NCBI GenBank assembly: GCA_943326825.2
Contig: CALPUT020000052.1
Location: 1-10,848 of the forward strand
Source: Chryseobacterium gleum
Lineage (GTDB): Bacteria > Bacteroidota > Bacteroidia > Flavobacteriales_D > Crocinitomicaceae
DNA length: 10,848 bases
Direction of reading: 5' to 3'
Shown: in pieces, positions 1 through 6,348 of the stretch
Layout: the number at the start of each line of letters is the position of its first letter
Numbering within the stretch: the first letter of the stretch is position 1
The notes under the pieces: generated by a model
What the model was told of the DNA's origin: nothing
The model's input: only the letters and a program-made list of their open reading frames with translations
Databases searched by the model: none
Program-made: the position numbers and the translations under genes

Positions 1-612
1 AATTATTCTATTCTCGCACTTTCAAGAAATTTGAAAGGTATGGAATCGTTGAATAAATTTGAAAATGTTCAGACAATTGAATTTGATTTAGATAATCAAA
101 ATGTTCGAGTTGAAGCTGAAAAGATTTTTTCTTCGCTTGATAAGATAGACATTTTAATCAATAATGCTGGTAAATTAGTCAGTAAATCGTTTTTAGAATT
201 GACGACAAAAGACATTGAATCTTGTTATCAAGTAAATGTGATAGGAGTTATTGAAACGGTGCAGGCAGCTGTTCCTAAAATGATTGAAAACGGTGGACAT
301 ATTGTGAACATTAGTTCAATGGGTGGTTTTCAAGGAAGTGTGAAGTTTGCCGGTTTAACTGCTTATTCCACTTCGAAAGCGGCAGTTTGTAGTTTTACAG
401 AACTTTTTTCTGAAGAATACAAAGATTCAAAAATCAAAATGAATTGTTTGTGTTTAGGAGCTGCTCAAACAGAAATGTTAGAAGAGGCTTTTCCAGGTTA
501 TGAAGCTCCAGTTTCTGCTAAAAAGATGGCTGAATACATAGCGGATTTTGCTGTAAATGCAAATCAATGGATTAACGGGAAAATAATTCCTGTTTCATTA
601 AGCACTCCTTAA
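1..612 (+). CDS. Short-chain dehydrogenase/reductase (SDR), 5' end missing
   Basis: The frame is open from the first base, so the gene begins left of the window; the TTG at 31 and ATG at 40 are internal codons. About 203 C-terminal residues are present. Numbered from the window edge, they show the NNAG motif (54-57), the structural Asn of YQVNV (79), the catalytic Ser in NISS (106), and Tyr122/Lys126 in YSTSK. These are hallmarks of a classical NAD(P)-dependent SDR oxidoreductase. The N-terminal glycine-rich cofactor motif (TGxxxGIG) must lie upstream. Spacing from the catalytic Ser to Tyr is about three residues longer than usual, and the usual PG after strand 6 is replaced by LGAAQTEM, so this is a divergent subfamily. 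The C-terminus (GKIIPVSLSTP) looks natural. The substrate cannot be told. It appears to be a separate transcription unit from the sigma factor, about 100 bases downstream. Confidence 0.9.
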   Translation, partial: NYSILALSRNLKGMESLNKFENVQTIEFDLDNQNVRVEAEKIFSSLDKIDILINNAGKLVSKSFLELTTKDIESCYQVNVIGVIETVQAAVPKMIENGGHIVNISSMGGFQGSVKFAGLTAYSTSKAAVCSFTELFSEEYKDSKIKMNCLCLGAAQTEMLEEAFPGYEAPVSAKKMAEYIADFAVNANQWINGKIIPVSLSTP

Positions 613-615
613 GAT

Positions 616-710
616 ATAAAGACTCCAAGACACAAGATTAAAGACTTCGAAATTTAAAGTAAAAAGTTGTCTTAATATCTTGAATCTTCAAATTTTGAAT
701 CTTTCAAAAT
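616..710. repeat. AT-rich imperfect inverted repeat between SDR and sigma factor genes
   Basis: The 104-base spacer holds a purine-rich left half built from degenerate AAGACTC/AAGACAC/AAGATTA/AAGACTT words. The right half is roughly its complement. The core arms are CAAGATTAAAGAC (633-645) and GTCTTAATATCTTG (669-682), pairing with one bulge and one mismatch around a 23-base loop. The right half also contains the direct repeat TTGAATCTT at 680-688 and 695-703, a 15-base period. It could act as a terminator for the SDR gene or be a degenerate intergenic repeat. No clear Bacteroidota -33/-7 promoter was found in it. Confidence 0.5.
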
Positions 711-716
711 AAAATC

Positions 717-1328
717 TTGTTACTTTTTAAGAAACCTGAATTACATCTAAAAACAATAAACTTGTTTAAGAAACGAAACATAAAATCTTTGTCTGATTCT
801 GAACTTATTCAGTTATCAAAAACGAATCAAAAGTACTTTGGTGAACTTTATGAACGTTACTTTGATTGTATTTTCCGTTTTGTTTTTAGACGTTTAGGAG
901 GAAATGAAACTATTTCAGGAGATTTATCTCAACAAACATTTATGAAAGCAATGGTAAATATTTCGAAATACGAAGATCGAGGGATGCCATTTTCAAGTTG
1001 GTTGTACAAAATTGCTCAAAATGAAGTAAATTTATTTTTTCGAGAGAACAAAAAAGAGTTTACGATTGAAATCGAAGAACGTCAATTTATTTGTATTTTA
1101 GAAGAAGCTGAGATTGGTTCTTATATGTCACTTGAAGATCAAGAAAAGTTAATGGAAATGATTAATAATCTTGAGCAAGAAAAATTGGATTTAATTGAAC
1201 TTCGTTTTTTTCAAGAATTAAGTTTTAAAGAAATTGCTGAAATTTATTCGATTACTGAAGCAAATGCTAAAATGAAAGTTTATCGAATATTAGAAAAAAT
1301 GAATCTTATTTGGAAGGAGAAGAAATGA
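717..1328 (+). CDS. ECF-type RNA polymerase sigma factor
   Basis: A cytoplasmic sigma-70 family protein of about 203 residues with only regions 2 and 4. Region 2 spans about residues 39-112 (KYFGELYERYFDCIFRFVFRR through a DLSQQTFMKA helix and SSWLYKIAQNEV to FFRENKK). Region 4 spans about 146-200; its helix-turn-helix includes LSFKEIAEIYSITEANAKMKVYR. This layout defines extracytoplasmic-function sigma factors, which redirect RNA polymerase to small regulons. The start is uncertain: no ATG lies near the N-terminus, and the options are TTG at 717 or TTG at 762 (giving 188 residues). The stop overlaps the next gene's ATG as ATGA, so the two are probably translationally coupled. The downstream partner is a small membrane protein and then PorP/PorE-like genes, which suggests control of envelope or T9SS functions. 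That role is inference. Confidence 0.88.
   Translation: MLLFKKPELHLKTINLFKKRNIKSLSDSELIQLSKTNQKYFGELYERYFDCIFRFVFRRLGGNETISGDLSQQTFMKAMVNISKYEDRGMPFSSWLYKIAQNEVNLFFRENKKEFTIEIEERQFICILEEAEIGSYMSLEDQEKLMEMINNLEQEKLDLIELRFFQELSFKEIAEIYSITEANAKMKVYRILEKMNLIWKEKK
1314..1319 (+). promoter_or_regulatory. Shine-Dalgarno sequence (AAGGAG)
   Basis: A perfect AAGGAG lies five bases before the ATG at 1325, inside the 3' end of the sigma factor gene. None of the other starts in the window shows one, and Bacteroidota generally do not rely on them. The site favours ATG 1325 over the in-frame TTG at 1310 as the start of the small membrane protein. The purine run also encodes the sigma factor's C-terminal WKEKK, so part of the match may be codon-driven. 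Confidence 0.6.
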
Positions 1329-1531
1329 GAAAGTTTAGTGTAAATAAAGAGAAGAAAAATACAATCCCTACTGACGAACAAATTAAACGTCACAAGGATT
1401 TCTCGCGTCTTTCACACGACTACGAATTATTGACAAAACGACCAAAAAAACCGATTTACAAAGACCCTAAAAAGTTCGTTTACGTTATTATAGCGGGCAT
1501 TATTCTATATTTCCTGTTTTCTAAAAGATAA
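1325..1531 (+). CDS. Small single-pass membrane protein, candidate partner of the ECF sigma factor
   Basis: A 68-residue protein of no family I recognise. Residues 1-48 are hydrophilic and strongly basic (many Lys/Arg, including KRPKKP and KDPKK). One hydrophobic segment follows (about 49-65, FVYVIIAGIILYFLF), and the protein ends SKR. The positive-inside rule is ambiguous because both flanks are basic. An N-in topology, with the soluble part in the cytoplasm, would allow contact with the sigma factor. The start is set by AAGGAG five bases upstream and by the ATGA overlap with the sigma gene stop; an in-frame TTG at 1310 would add five residues. Coupling to an ECF sigma gene makes it a candidate anti-sigma factor or membrane tether, but it is very short and has no zinc-type HxxxCxxC motif. 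That function is a guess from context. Confidence 0.7.
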   Translation: MRKFSVNKEKKNTIPTDEQIKRHKDFSRLSHDYELLTKRPKKPIYKDPKKFVYVIIAGIILYFLFSKR

Positions 1532-1575
1532 TTTTTGATATATTTTTTGTAATTTCAGCATGAAAACTTTTTTGA

Positions 1576-2583
1576 ATGCTAAAACCAAAGTGGTATTTAC
1601 TGGTATTATTTTTCATCGTTCAAAACTTTACGATGGCTCAAGATATCCATTGGTCGCAATTCAATGACAATCCTATTTTTCAAAATCCTGCCAACGCAGG
1701 TAACTTTAAAGGAGATTATCGATTAATTTCAAATTACAGAAATCAATGGAAAAGTGTTACAATTCCCTTTTCTACATTCAATTTTTCTGGCGATTTAAAA
1801 CTAAATAAATTTCAAAACTTTGGTCTCGGATTATTATTCTTTCATGATGGTACTGGAGATGGAAAGTTTAAAACAGTCGAATTTCAATCTAATGTTTCCT
1901 ATAAATTGAATTTAACGAAAGATGAAAAGCATGTTTTAAGAACTGGATTAAATATTGGAGTTAATCACCGACAAGTAAATTTCAATCTGCTTTCTTTTGA
2001 CAATCAATACAATGGGATTAATTACGACCCTACTCTACCGACAAATGAGATTTATTCGTCTCAAAGAAACACAAATTTTTCAATTGGTGCAGGTGCTATT
2101 TATGAATACAAAATCGACGATATTCAAAAAGTATCAGGCGGAATTGGAGTTTACAACATAAATCGTCCGAATCAAGGATTTTACAATGACGTTATAAAAA
2201 GAGATGTTCGAACATGTATTTCATTAAAAGGGATAAAAAAAGTAAATTATGACCTTAATTTGCTCCCTTCTATTCAACTTAATTTTCAAGGAAAATATAA
2301 AGAAATTGTTTTAGGTTCATCAGTGAAATACACTTTAATAGAGAAACCTAGAGAATATCGTGCAGTTTATGCAGGAATTTGGTTTCGAAATAGAGATGCA
2401 TTTTATATAACAGCTGGTATTGATTATCAAAACTGGTTTGCAGGATTAAGCTATGATATCAATGTTTCTAAATTAGTACCTGCTAGTAATTTAAGAGGTG
2501 GCTTCGAAATTGCTATTCGTTATATCATATTTAGTTTTAAACCAAAAAAAATAGTGCATAGAATATGTCCAGATTATATTTAA
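1576..2583 (+). CDS. PorP/SprF-family type IX secretion outer-membrane protein
   Basis: A 335-residue protein with a signal peptide (hydrophobic residues 6-20, likely cleavage near TMA-Q at 21-22). The family-typical N-terminus follows: AQDIHWSQFNDNPIFQNPANAG, with the SQF and NPA(N)AG signatures. The rest alternates beta strands and short turns, as in an outer-membrane beta-barrel, and the end CPDYI resembles the family's usual CPRxx ending. PorP/SprF proteins belong to the T9SS and gliding apparatus (PorP with PorK/L/M/N; SprF is needed for SprB secretion). Bacteroidota carry many paralogues, so this one's exact role is open. The start ATG has no Shine-Dalgarno; an ATG at 1560 is in another frame. 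It lies 44 bases after the small membrane protein and overlaps the next gene by 19 bases, so it is probably in one transcript with it. Confidence 0.9.
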   Translation: MLKPKWYLLVLFFIVQNFTMAQDIHWSQFNDNPIFQNPANAGNFKGDYRLISNYRNQWKSVTIPFSTFNFSGDLKLNKFQNFGLGLLFFHDGTGDGKFKTVEFQSNVSYKLNLTKDEKHVLRTGLNIGVNHRQVNFNLLSFDNQYNGINYDPTLPTNEIYSSQRNTNFSIGAGAIYEYKIDDIQKVSGGIGVYNINRPNQGFYNDVIKRDVRTCISLKGIKKVNYDLNLLPSIQLNFQGKYKEIVLGSSVKYTLIEKPREYRAVYAGIWFRNRDAFYITAGIDYQNWFAGLSYDINVSKLVPASNLRGGFEIAIRYIIFSFKPKKIVHRICPDYI

Positions 2584-4823
2584 GTTTTATCTTTTTCTTG
2601 ACAACAACAGTGCTCTTTTCTCAAAATGAGCTTGGTAAATATTTGAAATTTGCAGAACAACAATTTAAAAAAGGCGATTACGTTTATGCGCTCGAATATT
2701 ATCAAAAAGCAATGGAAATAGATTCAAATTCTGTTGTTATTCAATGGAATTATGCTGAATGTTTGAGAGCTTATAAAGACTATCGAAATGCTGAAATTAC
2801 TTATGCGAAAGTCTATGCAAAAGAGGAAGGTTATATTTATCCAAACAGCTTGCTTTATCTAGGTTTAATGCAAAAACAAAATGGAAAATATGATGAAGCA
2901 TTGGAAACATTTAAAAAAGTAAAAAAGAAATTTTCAAAGGATAAAAAAGCATATATCTATTTGAAATCGAAAAGAGAAATAGAATCTTGTTTATGGGCGA
3001 AGTCTGCATTAAAAGATACCTCAAGTGTTACGATTGAATCCCTTCCAGAAACTATTAATACTAAAAATGCTGAATTTGGACATATTATCTATGACAATCT
3101 ATTCATATTTTCTTCATTACGACCAGATTCAATTAATGAAAATGAAGAAGTCATCGCAACCGAATACAAAACGAATATCTATTACTCAGAAAGAAAAGGA
3201 GCTGATCAAGAACAAAGTCAAAAATTATTAGCGCTTTTAAAAGAAAATTTAAATACTGGAAATGGAACTTTTTCTTTGGATGGAAAACGCTTTTACTTCA
3301 GTTTATGTGGAGAAGATAGCTACAATTATAGATGTAAAATAATGGTTGCTAAGTATGAAAATAATAAATGGAATAACATTGATTCATTAGGTGAAATAAT
3401 AAATGAACAAGATGCAAATACAACAATGCCATGCATCGCTTTAATCGACAATGTTGAAACATTAATTTTTTCTTCAGATAGAAAAGGATCAATTGGAGGA
3501 ATGGATTTATGGATGAGCCAAATAAAAAATGGAAATCAATATTCAAATGCAAAACCGTTAAAAAGCATAAACACAATAGAAAACGATGTTACACCTTGGT
3601 GGGATACAATCACTAAGAAATTGTATTTTTCAAATTCTTGGTATGATGGTTTTGGCGGAAATGATGTCTTCTATTCCAGCTATAAAAATCAATTTGAAGT
3701 ACCAATTAATGCTGGAATACCAACAAATAGTTCAGCAAATGACTTATATTTCTTTAAAGATGCTGATACTGCTTACGTTTCAAGTAATCGCTTTGGTGTT
3801 CTATATAGTAAAAACCCTACTTGTTGCTCTGATATCTTTCAATTGAAACCAATCATCATCAAAAAACAAGAAACTGACTCTGTAAAAACTAAAAAAGAAA
3901 CATTAGCTGAATTAAGTAAAAGATTACCTGTAACTCTTTATTTCCACAATGATGTGCCAAATCCTCGATCAAATGATAGTACAACGAAAGTTAATTACAT
4001 TAATAGCTATACTGATTACCGACAGATGTTGGAACAATATCAAAAAGAATATTCGAATGGTTTAAAAGATCAAAAAGCTGAAGAAGCTAAAGAAGATATT
4101 GAAAGTTTCTTTGTTGAATATGTTGATCAAGGTGTAAAAGATTTGAGTTTGTTTCGCGACTTGTTATTAGAAGAATTAGAAAAAGGGACGAAAATAAGAG
4201 TAACTGTAAAAGGATTTGCAAGTCCTTTAGCAAAAACAAAATACAATGTCAATTTAACAAAAAGACGAATAGCTTCATTAGTTAATTATTTATATGAATA
4301 TCAAAGTGGAGTATTCAAACCATATATTGACAAAAATGCTCAAAATGGTGGTTCTGTCGAATTTGCTGAAATTCCATTTGGAGAATATACAGCAAATCAA
4401 TTAACTAGTGACAATCCAAATGATCAAAAAAATTCTGTCTATTCAAGATCTGCTGCAATTGAACGTAAGATTGAAATTCAAAGTGTAAGCTTCATTGAAG
4501 ATTCAATTAAGCCAATTGAACTGATTTCAGAAAACCAATTAATTGATTTTGGATTTGTAAAAGCTGGTAAAATATTAGAGTATGAATTTATTATTACAAA
4601 TGATGGTGAAAATGAAATCACATTAGGTGAACCTCGTATCACTTGTGATTGCACACTGTTAGAAATACCTAAAAATAAATTAACACCAAAAGAATCAATG
4701 AAAATTAAAATGAAATTTGATTCAAATGGATATGAAGGATTAACAGTTAAATCTGTTTATTTGAACGTTTTAGGACAAGAAGGAGAACTTCGTTTAATTA
4801 TGAGTTCAGAAATTCAGAAGTAA
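2565..4823 (+). CDS. PorE-like envelope protein: TPR, PD40 propeller, OmpA-like and DUF1573-like domains
   Basis: A 752-residue exported protein. In order it has a signal peptide (1-20, cleavage near LFS-Q, no lipobox Cys) and tetratricopeptide repeats (about 22-130, e.g. FKKGDYVYALEYYQKAMEID and NGKYDEALETFKKV). A PD40/WD40-like propeller follows (about 155-430), with blades marked by FSLDGKRFYFS, LIFSSDRKGSIGGMDLW and LYFSNSWYDGFGGNDVFY. Then comes a conserved LPVTLYFHNDVPNP segment (about 454) and an OmpA-like domain (about 540-640: KGFASPLAKTKYNVNL, later SRSAAIERKIEI). A DUF1573-like Ig fold closes it (about 655-750: IDFGFVKAG, TCDCTLLEIP). PorE of the T9SS, which links the complex to peptidoglycan, shares the TPR-PD40-OmpA plan, so a periplasmic anchoring role beside PorP is likely. 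The DUF1573 end is not part of classical PorE. The OmpA-like part lacks the usual Asp of GHTD. The start overlaps the PorP gene by 19 bases. Confidence 0.87.
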   Translation: MSRLYLSFIFFLTTTVLFSQNELGKYLKFAEQQFKKGDYVYALEYYQKAMEIDSNSVVIQWNYAECLRAYKDYRNAEITYAKVYAKEEGYIYPNSLLYLGLMQKQNGKYDEALETFKKVKKKFSKDKKAYIYLKSKREIESCLWAKSALKDTSSVTIESLPETINTKNAEFGHIIYDNLFIFSSLRPDSINENEEVIATEYKTNIYYSERKGADQEQSQKLLALLKENLNTGNGTFSLDGKRFYFSLCGEDSYNYRCKIMVAKYENNKWNNIDSLGEIINEQDANTTMPCIALIDNVETLIFSSDRKGSIGGMDLWMSQIKNGNQYSNAKPLKSINTIENDVTPWWDTITKKLYFSNSWYDGFGGNDVFYSSYKNQFEVPINAGIPTNSSANDLYFFKDADTAYVSSNRFGVLYSKNPTCCSDIFQLKPIIIKKQETDSVKTKKETLAELSKRLPVTLYFHNDVPNPRSNDSTTKVNYINSYTDYRQMLEQYQKEYSNGLKDQKAEEAKEDIESFFVEYVDQGVKDLSLFRDLLLEELEKGTKIRVTVKGFASPLAKTKYNVNLTKRRIASLVNYLYEYQSGVFKPYIDKNAQNGGSVEFAEIPFGEYTANQLTSDNPNDQKNSVYSRSAAIERKIEIQSVSFIEDSIKPIELISENQLIDFGFVKAGKILEYEFIITNDGENEITLGEPRITCDCTLLEIPKNKLTPKESMKIKMKFDSNGYEGLTVKSVYLNVLGQEGELRLIMSSEIQK

Positions 4824-4839
4824 AAATTAAAAACAACTT

Positions 4840-4868
4840 TTAGATTAATGTCGAATACATTACATTTG
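4840..4868 (+). promoter_or_regulatory. Candidate Bacteroidota promoter before the acyltransferase gene
   Basis: TACATTTG at 4861-4868 matches the Bacteroidota -7 consensus TAnnTTTG exactly. A TTA (4840-4842), one base off the -33 TTG, lies 18 bases upstream. The expected transcript start falls only about 0-4 bases before the ATG at 4876, so the mRNA would be leaderless or nearly so. The -7 box sits inside the perfect inverted repeat ATTACA-TT-TGTAAT (4859-4872), which might be an operator. The 52-base gap after the PorE-like gene allows an independent start here. Confidence 0.45.
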
Positions 4869-4875
4869 TAATACT

Positions 4876-6294
4876 ATGAGTGAAAACACAATTGAAACGA
4901 GTGCTGCAAAAGCACCAAAAGAGCGTTTAAAATTTATTGACATGGCGAGATCTATCGCTATATTGTTAATGCTTGAAGGCCATTTTATTGGTTGTACTTT
5001 AGCAAATCAAGATTATTACCATAACTCACAGTCTCCAATATATTTTGCTTGGAACTTTGTTAGAGGATTTACTGCACCAATGTTTTTTACAGTTACAGGT
5101 TTAGTATTTGTTTATTTATTATCAATGAATAAAGAATCTGGATTCCTTAAAAACAAACGTGTTTCAAGAGGTTTTAGACGTTCATTTGAGTTGATTTTTT
5201 GGGGATATGCACTTCAATTAAGTTTAATACATATTTGGGGTTACTTCCATGGTGAATTTTCAGATTGGATGGTTGCCTTTCATGTTTTACACTCTATTGG
5301 TTTTGGTATTTCTTTCTTGCTTTTAATCTACGGTTTATTTAGATGGATTAAAAAAGGAAATCTAGCATTGTATTATTTCATAGCAGGAACAACTTTGTTT
5401 GGTTTTTACCCTTTTTTCAAACATCGAGAAAATATAACTGTATTGATAGAGAAAGTTGACACTTTCAGTAAAAAAGAAAGTAATACAATTACTAGAACCG
5501 AATATGATGATGTTAAATATTTACTTTATCAATTAAACAAAAAGGAATTAGAAACTTTCAAACTAGAAAAAGTAAAAGGCTTCTTTGAAAAAACAAAACA
5601 TTCTAATTTACATCAACTTGCAACACTTCATTCTTTCAATAAGAAAAATTTAGAAGTTGAGGTAAAGGAAGCAACGGGGCATAATACATTTTACCCTCTG
5701 CATGCTCCAATGTTTATACAAAACATGTTTTATGGACCGCATTCAGTCTTTCCAATTATTCCATGGTTAGCCTTTACATTTTATGGTGGTATGGTCGGCG
5801 CTTTACTTCATAGATATCAAGAACATGTGAAAAAAACATGGTTTCCTTTAACTTTTATTGGTATGGGATTAATTCTAAATTTATTTGGATGGACAGCATT
5901 TAGAACAATTGATTCAATTTCTAAAGCAATTCATTTTCATGATGATTTAGATTTTGTAAGCAATGCGTGGCTTTACGGAAGGGTTGGTCAAGTATTAATA
6001 GTATTGGGTATTTTAATGTTCGTTGAAAAATACTTTCACATTAAAGAATCACTATTCTTAAAAGTTGGACAAAATACTCTTCCAATATATGTTATTCACT
6101 GTGTTGTGCTTTATGGAGGTATATTTGGAGTGGGGCTTAAAAATCTATATGCAGATCAATTAACACCTTATCAAGCAATTCCAGGCGCAATAGTTTTTAT
6201 TGCAACATTTGTACTAATGATTAAATATTGGGAATTAATTACAGGTGCTTGGGAAAATTTAAAAATGAAAATCGCAGGTATATTTTCTAAATAA
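4876..6294 (+). CDS. DUF1624/HGSNAT-like membrane acyltransferase family protein
   Basis: A 472-residue multi-pass inner-membrane protein. After a short hydrophilic N-terminus comes RLKFIDMARSIAILLMLEGH (17-36) and then TAPMFFTVTGLVFVYLL (66-82). This is the pattern of the DUF1624 / heparan-alpha-glucosaminide N-acetyltransferase-like family, related to acyltransferase-3 proteins, which move acyl groups to sugars across the membrane. About nine or ten hydrophobic segments follow (roughly 103-122, 133-156, 162-180, 290-311, 322-340, 368-384, 400-420, 434-452). A charged, probably soluble insert of about 85 residues (183-270) separates the two membrane halves. His36 and His276 (YPLHAPMF) are candidate functional histidines. 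The acceptor is unknown; modification of cell-surface glycan is plausible. The ATG at 4876 has no Shine-Dalgarno; the next Met is residue 23, inside the conserved motif, so 4876 is preferred. Confidence 0.83.
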   Translation: MSENTIETSAAKAPKERLKFIDMARSIAILLMLEGHFIGCTLANQDYYHNSQSPIYFAWNFVRGFTAPMFFTVTGLVFVYLLSMNKESGFLKNKRVSRGFRRSFELIFWGYALQLSLIHIWGYFHGEFSDWMVAFHVLHSIGFGISFLLLIYGLFRWIKKGNLALYYFIAGTTLFGFYPFFKHRENITVLIEKVDTFSKKESNTITRTEYDDVKYLLYQLNKKELETFKLEKVKGFFEKTKHSNLHQLATLHSFNKKNLEVEVKEATGHNTFYPLHAPMFIQNMFYGPHSVFPIIPWLAFTFYGGMVGALLHRYQEHVKKTWFPLTFIGMGLILNLFGWTAFRTIDSISKAIHFHDDLDFVSNAWLYGRVGQVLIVLGILMFVEKYFHIKESLFLKVGQNTLPIYVIHCVVLYGGIFGVGLKNLYADQLTPYQAIPGAIVFIATFVLMIKYWELITGAWENLKMKIAGIFSK

Positions 6295-6312
6295 AAGAAT
6301 TTGTTTAAAATT

Positions 6313-6348
6313 AAAGATTGTAATTAATAATTAAAATTTTAAATCTTT
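6313..6348. terminator. Possible weak bidirectional terminator between convergent genes
   Basis: The 44-base gap between two converging genes holds AAAGATT (6313-6319), which pairs with AATCTTT (6342-6348). On the plus strand the stem runs into a T-rich stretch. The palindrome TTAAAATTTTAA (6331-6342) lies inside the loop. The outer stem is only seven pairs, almost all A-T, and its right arm enters the 3' end of the SGNH gene. This is a weak call resting mainly on the convergent layout. Confidence 0.3.

Noticed and set aside
31..45. TTG (31) or ATG (40) as the start of the SDR gene
   Set aside because: The frame is open to base 1 and the protein would lack the N-terminal cofactor-binding half that every SDR needs. 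These codons are internal.
1536..1549. Bacteroidota -7 box before the PorP gene
   Set aside because: The best matches (1529-1537 and 1541-1549) have three instead of two bases between TA and TTTG, and no TTG sits at the right distance. T-rich sequence makes chance matches likely.
1560..1590. ATG at 1560 as an alternative PorP start
   Set aside because: It is in a different frame from the PorP gene. The ATG at 1576 gives a proper signal peptide.
3025..3846. Open frames of 68-86 codons inside the PorE-like gene on both strands
   Set aside because: They lie wholly within a gene with clear domain content. They resemble no family and have leucine/isoleucine-rich shadow composition.
6331..6342. 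TTAAAATTTTAA as a protein-binding palindrome
   Set aside because: A pure A/T palindrome of this size is expected by chance in such AT-rich DNA. It lies between convergent genes where no promoter is needed.
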